Below are positions 38,939 through 49,519 of a stretch of 64,000 nucleotides of DNA, in pieces. The notes below the pieces were generated by a model. It did not search any database. It worked only from the letters and a program-made list of their open reading frames with translations, and had not been told where the DNA came from. Position 1 is the stretch's first letter. Each line of letters opens with the position of its first letter. This DNA comes from Dendrophyllia cribrosa (lineage: Eukaryota > Cnidaria > Anthozoa > Scleractinia > Dendrophylliidae). A program made the position numbers and the translations under genes. The stretch is from contig JAJLRJ010000010.1 in assembly GCA_024195265.1 (NCBI GenBank), positions 29,965,176 to 30,029,175 of the forward strand, read 5' to 3'.

Positions 38939-40439
38939 TCACTTGATTTTCAATACTTGCATATAGTTGCGTACTTTGTACGCAAGCAAGAACGTTTACC
39001 TTTTCGAGTCAATTGACAAAACTACTTTTAGTTTTAAGCATTTCTTACTCGTGTTTGATCAACCAGATTTTGTATTTGTTGAAATTCATTTTTACACAAA
39101 CGTTGAATCGTTTGTTTGATAAGCATTATTTAAAAGCCTTATAGAAATCCATGATCTAAATCTCTTTTTACAATTTGAAAATCTAGCTTGTTTCCTTTAA
39201 TGCAATTTTCCCACACAGATGTCGCAAATCAGTTGACAAGTGTCGATTTGTGATCCATAATCAAGAACACATTTTGAAAAATTCTTGTACAGAATCGTAT
39301 TTACGAGGAAAAAAATTCCAAATGACGTATCGTTCGCGTTTTAGATATCAAATAGACAAATGTTCATTCCCGAAGACAGAAAGTAATTTATTTTAGAAAT
39401 CTATTTTTTCAGGCTTGCCTCCAAGCTTGTAAAATGCCGTACAAATAAAGATTTTGATGATAGATACTTCCCGTCTCACTGTGAATTTACTGCCTCTATT
39501 TGCCTTTTGAAAACAATTAACAGGCTGCCGACTGCGAGGTCAGCTGCAACTTTTCGACACTCGTGAACATATATCTACAGTTATATGAAGAGTTTATTGC
39601 CCTTCGGGGGGTTTAAATACCTTGTATTTATGTATAAGAATACAGACTTGCACACAGGTCATTTATTAAGACTTTCCTCGAGAATCATTACTTTTATTAT
39701 CTGTAGCGCCAGGTACAAACGGTTTAAATAAACATGGTTTTGATTTAAAACGGAAAATTACTAGTAATTGCCATTCACGCGCGAATAATGACAGTGTTGC
39801 GACAAAATGCGATCTCTGAACCTTGAATATTCTAGAACATCTGCCAGAAATCTTTCGATATTTGAGGGATTTTCTACGCCTTAAAAGACTTAATACGATA
39901 TATTACACTAGTAGCAGTCTCTCTTTAACCTCGTTGAGCAAGAAGAGAAATTCACAAAAAATCCTTCTCGCGCGCGTTTTGAAAGCAGGGGAAAACGTAC
40001 GCAATATATTTCACAAGCTCGAGAGGTATTTAAAAACAATATATCGACGATATAACCCTCAACATTTGGCTTGAATCCATATTCGTTTCGGCGTAGATAA
40101 ATTTGTAACCAAATAATTTGTCGACCGATTGCGCACGCTTGTTTAAAAATAAAGCCACCCTTCTTGATTTCGTCCCCCCACTGAGGGTCATAGATTAGTT
40201 TGTTCCGCTCTTCCGCATGTTTTGACTAGCTCTTGAAATCGCTTTTCAAACAGGCCACCAAAGGATGGGCCTTTAAAATTTAAATCGCATTTTGTCACTA
40301 TACTTCCACTATACTGTATGTTCAATCGTGAAGCCGACCTCCAGAAAGCATTGCTCGGAAGACTTAACGATTAGTAAACAGCTTGCGTCACAGGAAAGTA
40401 CTTCTCGAATTGTTGCATTTTAATGAGATTTTAGATCAT
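38939..40439. other. ZIC 3' UTR and flank
   Basis: AT-rich; poly(A) signal AATAAA at 39444. No further gene seen. Confidence 0.55.
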
Positions 40440-40835
40440 TTCATCCACGGGCTCATAGTTAGAACCCACCCTTGTACTGTACAATAAACAGTACCACAGG
40501 GAATTTCTGCTCTATCTGCTCTATAGGACCTATAGCTTTCATTTATTGGTCACACTTCAGTTTAGGATTTCATCCACAGACTCGAAAGTTAGAACCACCT
40601 TGTTCAGCATAATAAACAGCGCCATTGGAAAGTACTGCTCAGTAGCTTTCATTTGAATGGTCACACTTTAGGATTTCATCCACAGACTCGAAAGTTAAAA
40701 CCACCTTGTACAGAACAATATAGCATGCTCAATTACTTCTATATAAAGGGTCACACTTTAGGCCGGATTTCATACACAGACGCAAACGTTAGAACAATCT
40801 TGTACAGGAAAATAAACATTATAACAGGAAAGTGG
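40440..40835. repeat. About 105-bp satellite, three to four units
   Basis: Units with TTTCATTT at 40537 and 40647 and GGATTTCATCCACAGACTCG match the array at 1.3 kb in sequence and period (105-110 bp). The last unit is degraded. Confidence 0.7.
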
Positions 40836-42884
40836 TAATTTGAAAGAAAGATTTTATTGATCAACAGACTCAAAAATTAGACCATAAAAGCTCCATATAG
40901 ACAACTACGCAATCGAAATAGTTTTAAAGATCACAAAACAATCGGAACAGTTGATGATCACGGCAGAGCTCAAATAAAAGAATACTTATCGTGGAGAGCA
41001 AGCAGGGTCGCGCGAGCTCCCTCGCGATTACCCGCGCTGATTATTAGCTATTCGTGAGCGTCGCGCGCTTTTTTGTTTTTGAGATCCGAAACAGTTGGTA
41101 ACGAGTGCTAAATTTTCCAGTCAGTTTCAAGCAATCAGGTCGTAATTTACTATGATAAGTTATACCATATTTCGATCTTGCTTGATAGCGTTGACCTTCC
41201 CAGAAAGTTAATCCGTTGCTTAATCCAGTTTATTTATTCCAGTACTCTTGAAATATTAAACAAGTCCCCCTGAGCCCCACTTTCAAGATAATCTTATTGT
41301 AAAGTCAGGTGAAAAACAAACATTTGAGGACATCAAACGCGATTGATCAAAAATATGTTTTATCAAAGAGGATGTGTCTAAACATTTTGATAAACAAGTT
41401 GACCGGAAAAAATATTTTCTTTTGTTTCATTAGACCCACCGTGAATACTTTGATTTGTTGTAACAATAATACAAAAACAGGTATGGCGAAAGTGGCCATT
41501 GACGTTTTAAATCCGGGGGAGTTTGGGCGGGGAGGGGGGGGGGGGGGTTATGAAACGTACTAGTTTTAAGTAGTATCTTTGCGGATAGCATAGGAGGGCA
41601 GATTTTAGGGTCGAGACCTGAAACCAGTTTTTTAAAATGCTTTTATTTTTATAAACTGAGATATGCATGCATGCAAGGCACCCCCGCCCATTCAACTTGA
41701 AAGCCTTGGGGCACCTCGCAGAAGCAATTGATTCTCTACCAAGTAACCGTCTCCTGGGACTCGTTGCATGCGCTTTGAGGGTAAGTATCATAAACCAGTT
41801 CAAGTCAGGACAATGTACAAAGGAAACAGTTATCGGTCAATTTGCCTTTGTCTTCCTAAACATGTCCATGAAACCGCACAAGTCTTAGCAAAATATTTTC
41901 ACACTGCCTCACACGAAGTAATCTAACGCATTCTCTCATCTGAGTTTAGTCTATAAGACATGAAAAATTGACGCTATCAGGCCGTCGAGACTGTGATAAG
42001 TTGTACTTTGTAAGGAATATTCTCGGTATTTTAGTGCTATTTATTACAATCATCATATGAGAAGTGTGCATTCAGTTCTATCAGCAAGATTTATCATGAT
42101 AATGTTGTTAAAATCGCGACATCCTTGACCTCTTACAAGAGAAACTGTGACTTGACTCATGTAGGAACACACACGCTGTTTTGTGGTCGACAAGATTTAG
42201 TCAGGAATTATGCGGTTTTCTAGAAATGAATCGTACACAATGATTAAGGCCGTTTTATACGACACCATATAGACCAATTAGAGAGGGACACTGGACTGGC
42301 ACGACAGGAACTCCCAGTTATCATGTCTGACAAAGGAGAGTGGAGAAAACTCATTGAATCGGTGCGGGTGTGCCCGAAGTAGGTAGATAGATACGAGAGA
42401 TTTAAGACGGTGCTCAATCAAGCCGCATCTTAGCTAAGCCGCGAATTTTTCAAAACAGGGCCATTTATAAGCGTTATCATGATACCGACAAACTTAACAC
42501 TCGAAGAGCTCGTATACATGATGAAGTGCGCCTCGGCTTAGCGTAGCCCTGTTCTAACTTGGTTTCCGTGGTAAAATGGCGTAATTGGTAAACAGTTATG
42601 GCATATTAAATTGGTAACATTTGAAGATGGCAGCCACAATGAGGGTCAGCAAGAAAGCGAAAACTTGTTGCAATACGGCTTCTGAACGCCATTTATGCGT
42701 CACAGATGTTGAATATTTTGCTGAGGAGGAGAAATTCTTTCGCCTACCCTTGCGACCATTTCGTCCGAGGCAAAGTTCCCAGCTTCTTCTCCTTGTCAGC
42801 CATTTCGAAGCTGCTCGTAGCTTCTTCAGGTTCCTCGCTAGCGTGATTCCCGCCAAAACACCAGCTTCTCCCAGACTTGCGCAG
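40836..42884. other. Intergenic, no gene seen
   Basis: A G14 tract at 41534-41547 and overlapping opposite-strand ORFs at 42596-42905 that do not look like exons. Confidence 0.45.
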
Positions 42885-43295
42885 ACCGCAATTCGACGTA
42901 GCTAAGACGCGAACTTTTCTTCGGATCGTTTATACGAGCAATCCCTCGGTTTAGCTAAGTAAGTCGTAAACAGCAGTTTTTGACCCATTTATACGCTCGA
43001 ACACGACTTAGCTAAGACGCGAACTTTTCTTCAGATCGTTTAACTTTATACGAGCAACTTTTCGAAGACTAGCTCGAATCCCTCGGCTCAGCTAAGTTAG
43101 TCGTAAACAGACGTTTTTGACCCATTTTAATATACGATCGTTCGCGACTTAGCCAAGACGCGAACTTTTCTTCGGATCGTTTAACTTTATACGAGCAACT
43201 TTCCGAAGACTAGCTCGCAAATCCCTCGGCTTAGCTAAGTTAGTCGTAAACAGACGTTTTTTACCCATTTATACGATCGATCGCGGCTTAGTTTA
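42885..43295. repeat. 110-141-bp tandem repeat, three units
   Basis: ACGCGAACTTTTCTTC recurs at 42907, 43017 and 43158, each unit carrying CTCGGYTYAGCTAAGT, GTCGTAAACAG and TTATACGATCG-type motifs. The first unit lacks a 30-bp piece. A related inverted-sense fragment lies at about 42420-42550. Confidence 0.7.
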
Positions 43296-44077
43296 CTAGC
43301 CGTGTCTTAAAATCTTTCGTATAAGGGTTATATGGGTTAAAATGTGCTAAGAACATACCCAGGCTCAGATTTCAATTTGCTCATAAGTGCAATAAGTTGG
43401 TCAGAGAAAATTTACTGTCCAACTGAGCCCAGAATGCTTGAATTTTCTTCGGCGTATCAGGTTCGTTTCCATTTTAAAATAGCAAATGTGTATGACAGGG
43501 GAGTTCGGAGGCTCCGTTCGATCGGAGTGAAAATGTTTTGCTTGGTTTTCCTGTGTCCACACCCAAACATAGGTACGTAACGCGTACATATTTGCACCAA
43601 AAACATTTAATACAGAGCATTATAAGAGTTACAATTTTCTTGTGTAGCTTGCGATTTTACGGCACGCGTGAAAATCGCCTGATGCAAGGTTGTGTCCCCT
43701 AGTGTACAAGCCATAAAAAGATAAAAATTAAAAAATTAAAATCATTTCTGGGATCTCTACTGCTTGTTTAAAGATGTGTTTAGAACTGCAAGAGCACAGA
43801 CAATCGTCCAATTAATTAAAAAGTAAGGAGCTATTTCTCGGTAAATTTGGATGATGATGGTGGTGGGTAGGGCTGTGAAGCATCTTATTTCACGGAGCGG
43901 ACAATTCATAAACGTTTATCAGCTCTCTCCCTCTCCCCTCTGCAGTAAAAAGCGTCTGGGAGTGAGAAACGGCGGCTGTATTCGTACAGATATAAACAGT
44001 TGGTTGTTGAAAACAAGTCTTGTGAGACCATGTTTAGTTTAGAAAGTCTTTATCAATCAAGGGTATCTACGCTTGCA

Positions 44078-44267
44078 GCTTTTGAATACAGTTATTCGTT
44101 AAAACTGCTATGTGCGGGAACCCGGTAGTTATAGCAACATTTACAAATACAACTTCCTTACTAGAACTTTAAAAGAATGGAACGCTTTACCCTCTTCCAT
44201 TTTAAATCAGACCAGCGTGGACGCTTTTAAATCGGCACTTTCTGTTTATCGTTGTACCTATCATTGA
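44078..44267 (+). pseudogene. Non-LTR retrotransposon reverse-transcriptase C-terminal tail, frameshifted
   Basis: The plus-strand frame reads YNFLTRTLKEWNALPSSIL followed by NQTSV, the conserved C-terminal tail of LINE-type (CR1/L2-like) polyproteins that normally runs on into an AFKSxL motif. Here one extra base near 44219-44222 shifts the frame and a stop follows at once; the rest of the motif continues in another frame to a TGA at 44265. It is a dead 5'-truncated copy directly abutting a hairpin MITE at 44277. Confidence 0.6.
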
Positions 44268-44276
44268 TTTTGTATA

Positions 44277-44422
44277 CAGCTATTTCAATTAACGTTGTCG
44301 GATGAAAAAGGCAAAAAGCCAAGACCGCAAGGTAGTGTGGGATTCTTATGCAAGGGCTATTTACAACTACCTTACGGTCTTGGCTTTGAGCTTTCATCCG
44401 ACAACGTTAATTGAAAAAGCTG
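44277..44422. mobile_element. TA-flanked hairpin MITE
   Basis: Arms of about 55 bp (starting CAGCTATTTCAATTAACG) are nearly exact inverted copies around a 35-bp loop, with TA on each side. It sits just after the retrotransposon tail. Confidence 0.75.
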
Positions 44423-45639
44423 TACATGTCTATGCATAGTCTATGCTTTTTTTGTATTTTTTTTTTTTCACTTTTACATTCACAGTGATGAGAAACCGTT
44501 GTGAAATATAGTATTAGATTAGATTACAGGTCAATTTGACGGGAATAATTTTAATCCATCTTGCTAAAACTTAAATAGTTTGTACATGGAAACATGTTTT
44601 TTTCTTGGTAATTGCGTCCACGTGGAACTTCGGCTCGACTACCAGCCACTGTTCGGGAAATTAAACGAGCCCGCGCTTCGCCTCCGAAAGGTTCTTCTCG
44701 GGGAGGCTGAGAGACTGAACGCGAGAAAGCGGAGGAAATCGATCCTACGTGGAACTGTGGAATATATATATATATTTTTAAAAAAATTCTTATTTGAATT
44801 GCAAATGCATAGATTAATTAACAATTCATTATTCGTTTTTTTCCTTCGCACCTTCACCACGAGGAAAGTGAAAAGGCTGAAGGAGTTATATTCATGTCGA
44901 CAGATAATTCTAGATTGCAAACGAAACTTTAATAACTTTAATGTTGTTCGAGATGAGGAACAACGTCATCAGCCCCAGCATTCAGAACAAAACATTTTCT
45001 GAAGCGAAGATTTACTTTGTCAACACAGTGGATGAATGACAATAACTTTGAAACGTCTTCTACAAATACGTACTCTAGGTAAGAAAAATATTACATTGTT
45101 ATACAGTTTTTTTGTAGCATTAATACTCTACTTTGTTAGTCTGCAACTAAAATTTCAGCCGCCGTATTTAACAATTGCCTCTTAATCAACCGTACATTAC
45201 TGATCCCGTTGTGTATGGTTTGAGATACACACGGACTGACGCGATATACAGCAATTTCATCAGTCTGGTACGCAGTATCTGATGTGTTGCTATTTAAAGT
45301 ATGGCAAAATAAATCGCAGTTTGTTAAGTATAATTTTACTTCAAACAAGTATTTAAGTTTTCAATTATGTTATTTTTATTTTTAAAGTTTAATGACTATA
45401 ATTATTTCCCTTTGTGCCGTTCATTTAGATGTCCTTGCAAGTTTGGTTGAAGAATAGTGAGCTCTGAACAACCGAGACTTGGAATATGGTCTTTCGCCCG
45501 GTGACCAGTCTTCGCGCACACGATTCACAATGTACGTTTTTATTATAAGAATAACTGCTTTTCTATTTCCTTTTCTTCTTTCGCAATATTGCTTTGTATT
45601 ATGGAACAGCAAAAGCGCAAATGTGTTACCAGTAGGGGG

Positions 45640-45671
<32 letters not shown>

Positions 45672-46035
45672 AGGGAGGGGAGAGAGGGTTGCGGATTGAA
45701 AATGTTGGAGACTGAAAAACCATTTTCGGTCTTGCTGTTTTGTAAGATAAGAGGGGGGAGGGAGGAGGGGAGAGGGGGGAGAGGAGAGGGGTGGAACGGG
45801 ACCCTCCTCTAGATCCACCACTGGTTCCGTTACATGGCATGGACAAGGAAGGACAGGGAATCGGCGGTTAGCTTGGTACCCATGCACTTGGGATATAACG
45901 ATCTATAAGCGCCGTCATTTATGTCGTTTATGGCTTAGTCTCAGTGCGAGCGACTAAAAGCATAATCGTAAGGGCGCTTATAATGGATATAATCATTATA
46001 ACCTCCCTCTCCCTCTCTCAAGGTTGAAACATCAG
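44423..46035. other. Intergenic or 5' part of the 46-kb candidate gene
   Basis: Contains a 140-codon ORF (44580-45002) with RKRRKSIL, GA-rich low complexity (45635-45795) and a CT-rich tract before 46036. No confident exon assigned. Confidence 0.35.
45635..45671. repeat. Poly(G) tract
   Basis: G7, A, G29. One of ten runs of at least 14 G or C here: 1985-2005, 10163-10186, 14190-14205, 31046-31061, 34020-34049, 41534-41547, 46890-46907, 47311-47346 and 60160-60174. Confidence 0.9.
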
Positions 46036-47309
46036 ACAGAAGACAGACGCGGAATGGAAGAATGTGGCAGACACCATCATCCTCGTCATGAATTGTTACA
46101 AAAGGTGAGATTTGGTGTTTGGAAAAGCACTCCATGATAAGATGTAGGTCTTATAGGTTCGTGTCTAAAAATCTCCTGTCGCGAAGAGACGTGACCCACC
46201 CGTGTGTTTTACTCGTGCAACTTTTCCTGCTGAAAAAAAATAGACAACTCTCCGCCTACAATCGCCTCCAACGAGTAGGCGGGATTCGCTCGGGTGTTTC
46301 GCCCTTGCGACTATCACTGGAAGAAATAAGAGAGACTAATCGTAGTCTGGAAAAATTAAACGGGTAAGAAAGACCATATCTTTAGTCCCAGTAAATGTCA
46401 GTGTTATGAGATTAAGGCAACAAATCTTCCTCGAAAGAAATTGGGACTAAAGAGGGTGTGGGTGGAGGCTTCAGTCTCGTTTAACTTCCGGCCTACGATT
46501 CTTTGGTAAGATGAACACATTACCCGGCCAATACGTATACTTACATGATAGTTTTAATTTTTTAGGTTAAGTACAGAAATGAGAAATCATAGCAGAGCTT
46601 CCACCAACTTCAACATGACAATGTTTAAAGAGGTGAGTTGATTGATAACTTTAATAGTCGTCTTCCGTAACTCCTGTGCAATGGAGAATTTAAAAAAGAT
46701 GAAAAATGAGTTGATGAGGTAAATTAGCTACCGGAAGGATTCAAAAGATGACGTTTCGAGGGTAGCCCTTCGTCATTCGCATTCCATTCCATTTCATTCG
46801 TGAAGTTTCAGCCCTTTGTGATTTGCTCTGACGAGGAACTAGCGCTCGAAACGCCAGTTTTGAATCGTTTAACGGTGGCCACTTTGCCCGGGGGGGGGGG
46901 GGGGGGGTACTCAACAAAGTTTTGTACGGGGATGCTCCGCCCCTAGGTCCAAATCCTTACCCTTTCATATACCGTTTTTGACAGAAAAGGTACCCCTTTC
47001 ATATACCTTTCATTGAAAATGGTACCCCTTTCATGTACCTTTCATTGAAAATGGTACCCCTTTCATATAGCCTTTACGTGCGTCTGTTTGATATATTTTG
47101 AAAGGCCCTTTTTATAATACTCAAATCGCAGTTTGCCCTACCTTTTTTATACTTCAACTCGTGTTTTCGCTACCATTTCCTATTCTTCGTGAAATCCCTA
47201 CCCTTTCACATACTTCAACTCGTGAAATCCCGACCCTTTCATATACCTCCAGCCTCAAAAAGGTACCCCTTTCGGGCGGAGCATCCCCGTATAGCCCATT
47301 ATAGGGAGT

Positions 47310-47347
<38 letters not shown>

Positions 47348-49519
47348 CCCCAGGGCCGCTTTGCCTTTAGTTATTAACTCAGTTGATTACCTTTTTGATA
47401 TCCAAAACGTGATGGCATTTATTGATATGTTTTTTTTGAGCCTACAATAATAACTACTACTTACAAATTTTTAACATAAAACAGAAAATTCGCACACATA
47501 CACATACATATAACACAAAACACACGAGTGGTGCATGGCATACACTATAAAAATTAGGACAAATCAACGAATTAGTGCACGCATGAAATATAACATACAA
47601 ATTGTGACGGAGTTCACTAATTGAGACCTCTCACGCGAAAACGTACACTAACGGCTTTCCGTTAAACGGGTAAAACGCACGGCTATCGAACTGGTTAGAA
47701 ACGGCTTACCAAGCCGTTTCAAACGAGTGAAACTGAACGGCTGAACGGCTTATCAATTATTTACCGGCGGTAAATTTCGTCTGCAACGCTTCCCAGCCGC
47801 AGACTATATTAAAACGACTGAATAACAAAAATAACTTGAAGGGCAAAACAAAACAAGCGAACTGCAAGCGAACTCCGTTGAACTCCTTGTACTCCTTGTA
47901 CTCCTTGTACTCCTTGTATCAATGGATGTCACTAGTCTGTACACAAACACACTGCAGGAGGAAGGCATTACCATCGTATGCAATGCATACGAAAATTTCC
48001 ATAGAAACAAACCTCCTATCCCAACCCATTTCCTCAAAGAAATGCTAAAAACTTAACATGCAGGAGAATTCGTTTCATTTTACCGGAAAAAATTATCTCC
48101 AAACACATGGTACCGCTATTGGAATGAAAAGGCAGTGGCTTTTGCCAACATTTTCATGGCAGCGGATTATGTGATACTTCTGGAGGATGTACCTACTTGT
48201 GGAGGATGCACCTACTTGTGGAGTATGTACCTACTTGTGGAGTATGCACCTACTTGTGGAGTATGCACCTACTTGTGGAGTATGCACCTACTTGTGGAGT
48301 ATGTACCTACTTCTGGAGTATGTACCTACTTCTGGAGGATGCACCTACTTGTGGAGTATGCACCTACTTGTGGAGTATGCACCTACTTCTGGAGTATGTG
48401 CCTACTTCTGGAGTATGTACCTACTTGTGGAGTATGCACCTACTTGTGGAGTATGTACCTACTTGTGGAGTATGTACCTACTTGTGGAGTATGTACCTAC
48501 TTGTGGAGGATGTACCTACTTCTGGTGTATGTACCTACTTTTGAAGTACTTTAATGACTTACTCCTAAAAACAGTAAAAACTATACTAGGAGGCAAGTTT
48601 ACTAATTGTTAAAATAAATCTTGAATGAAACTAAATATAATAATCAAAGTTAAAGACAGCAAGGAAAGTCATGTAGCAGAAAAACAAATTTAGCCCTTTT
48701 AAGTTTGTCGTACGCAGTTGTCGGTAAAAAGTGCACCAAATTTGCATGTGTCAAAAGGGTAATTTGAAACCTTAATACAGACCATCGGCGCTTCCAAGAT
48801 TGTAGCTTCGCTCACCAAATTACGGCAGATAAACGGCAAGTGAACGGCTCGAACGGCTCGAACGGATAGCATTCATGAGCTATATTTTTGTTGTGCGACA
48901 TTTGTTTACACAAGGGCGTCTTTGTAGATTCCTCGTCACTGATGAGAAAGAAACCTCGCCGGCTGAATCCTAAACAGACAACTCTGGCTATTCGAAAGGA
49001 CGACTGTAGCCGTTCGAACGGGTGAAGATTTTTCTGAACGGATTATGCAAAAGCCGTTCGAACGGATGGCGATTTTTTTCTGAACGGATGGACAATTTTT
49101 CTGAACGGATAACCTAAGCCGTTCGAACGCATGCAAATTTTTTCTGAATGGATAGCACAAGCCGTTCGAACGGATGTTAATTTTTTCTGAACGGATGCAA
49201 ATTTTTTCTGAACGGATGATAAACGGCTAGTGAACGGAATTCCGTTCAAAAACGGAAAGCCGTTAGTGTACGTTTTCGCGTGAGAGGTCACAATTGTTAG
49301 TAAACTTGCCCCATTTCATTGAGTTGATATTCAATTTGTTGTTAGTTTTGAAAATTTCAGTTTATTTGATGAACTAGCTTTGTTATACAGATGAATGCTT
49401 TAAGACTGGGATTGACTTCCATATTCCCGAAATGATATATGTGCTGCTTTGCAATAAGGATGATATATTTATTGATATGTTTTGATATTATTTCTATGCA
49501 GGATACAAGGAAACGATAA
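46036..49519 (+). CDS. Candidate 3' part of an unrecognised spliced gene (4 exon-like blocks)
   Basis: Four blocks keep one frame across canonical borders: about 46036 (or 46040)-46104 (donor GTGAGA, preceded by a strong CT-rich tract at 46002-46019), 46244-46363 (acceptor aatag, donor GTAAGA), 46566-46632 (acceptor tttag, donor GTGAGT) and 49502-49519 (acceptor tgcag, TAA stop). The joined product reads about 90 residues with ordinary protein composition, including KTDAEWKNVADTIILVMN, a helix-like LSLEEIRETNRSLEKLN, and a basic end FKEDTRKR. I do not recognise it. The 5' exons were not found; an ORF at 44580-45002 containing RKRRKSIL upstream is a weak candidate. Intron 3 contains a hAT-like MITE and a large TIR element. 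It could still be chance or a decayed gene. Confidence 0.4.
46887..47355. mobile_element. hAT-like MITE, copy 2, with G18 and C36 termini
   Basis: Same family and orientation as 26441-26837. Flanks CCACTTTG and CCGCTTTG form an 8-bp duplication with one mismatch. The terminal GC blocks have expanded into uninterrupted G18 (46890-46907) and C36 (47311-47346). It also carries an extra internal GGTACCCCTTTCAT unit compared with copy 1. Confidence 0.7.
47922..48165 (+). pseudogene. Penelope-like element reverse transcriptase fragment, broken
   Basis: ATG-GAT at 47922 begins DVTSLYTN, the hallmark RT motif of Penelope-like elements, followed by EEGI...NKPPIPTHFLKEML. After an in-frame stop, another frame gives NYLQTHGTAIGMK and, after a further shift, AVAFANIFMA, which together are the next Penelope RT block. 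At least two disruptions mean it is non-functional. It is embedded inside the TIR element 47619-49295 and directly precedes a 19-bp minisatellite. Confidence 0.7.
48182..48545. repeat. 19-bp minisatellite, about 19 copies, open in three frames
   Basis: Unit GTACCTACTTGTGGAGTAT with G/C and T/G variants. Because 19 is not a multiple of 3 and the unit has no stop in any plus frame, three overlapping Cys/Tyr/Leu-rich ORFs appear, each with a 19-residue period. These are artefacts. Confidence 0.9.

Larger units (their letters stand above)
47619..49295. mobile_element. 1.68 kb TIR element with subterminal repeats and captured RT fragment
   Basis: 45-bp terminal inverted repeats (GAGACCTCTCACGCGAAAAC...) differ at about one site between 47619-47663 and 49251-49295. 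Inside each end are many short AACGGCT and GCCGTTCGAACGG repeats, densest at 48840-49240 where CTGAACGGAT units recur. The centre holds a 9-bp repeat (CTCCTTGTA, four copies, about 47883-47919), a broken Penelope-like RT and a 19-bp minisatellite. No transposase seen; the target duplication is unclear. Confidence 0.7.

Noticed and set aside
42596..42905. Overlapping opposite-strand ORFs of 86 and 94 codons
   Set aside because: Neither has splice or poly(A) support; repeat-adjacent sequence.
45421..45887. Proline- or glycine-rich ORFs on both strands
   Set aside because: Translations of the G29 tract and GA-rich low-complexity DNA.
47836..48048. Short ORF with LYSLYSLYS-type run
   Set aside because: Reads the 9-bp CTCCTTGTA repeat; the true remnant there is the Penelope RT frame from 47922.
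48135..48612. Three overlapping Cys/Tyr/Leu-rich ORFs of 115-141 codons
   Set aside because: All are readings of one 19-bp minisatellite that lacks stops in plus frames.
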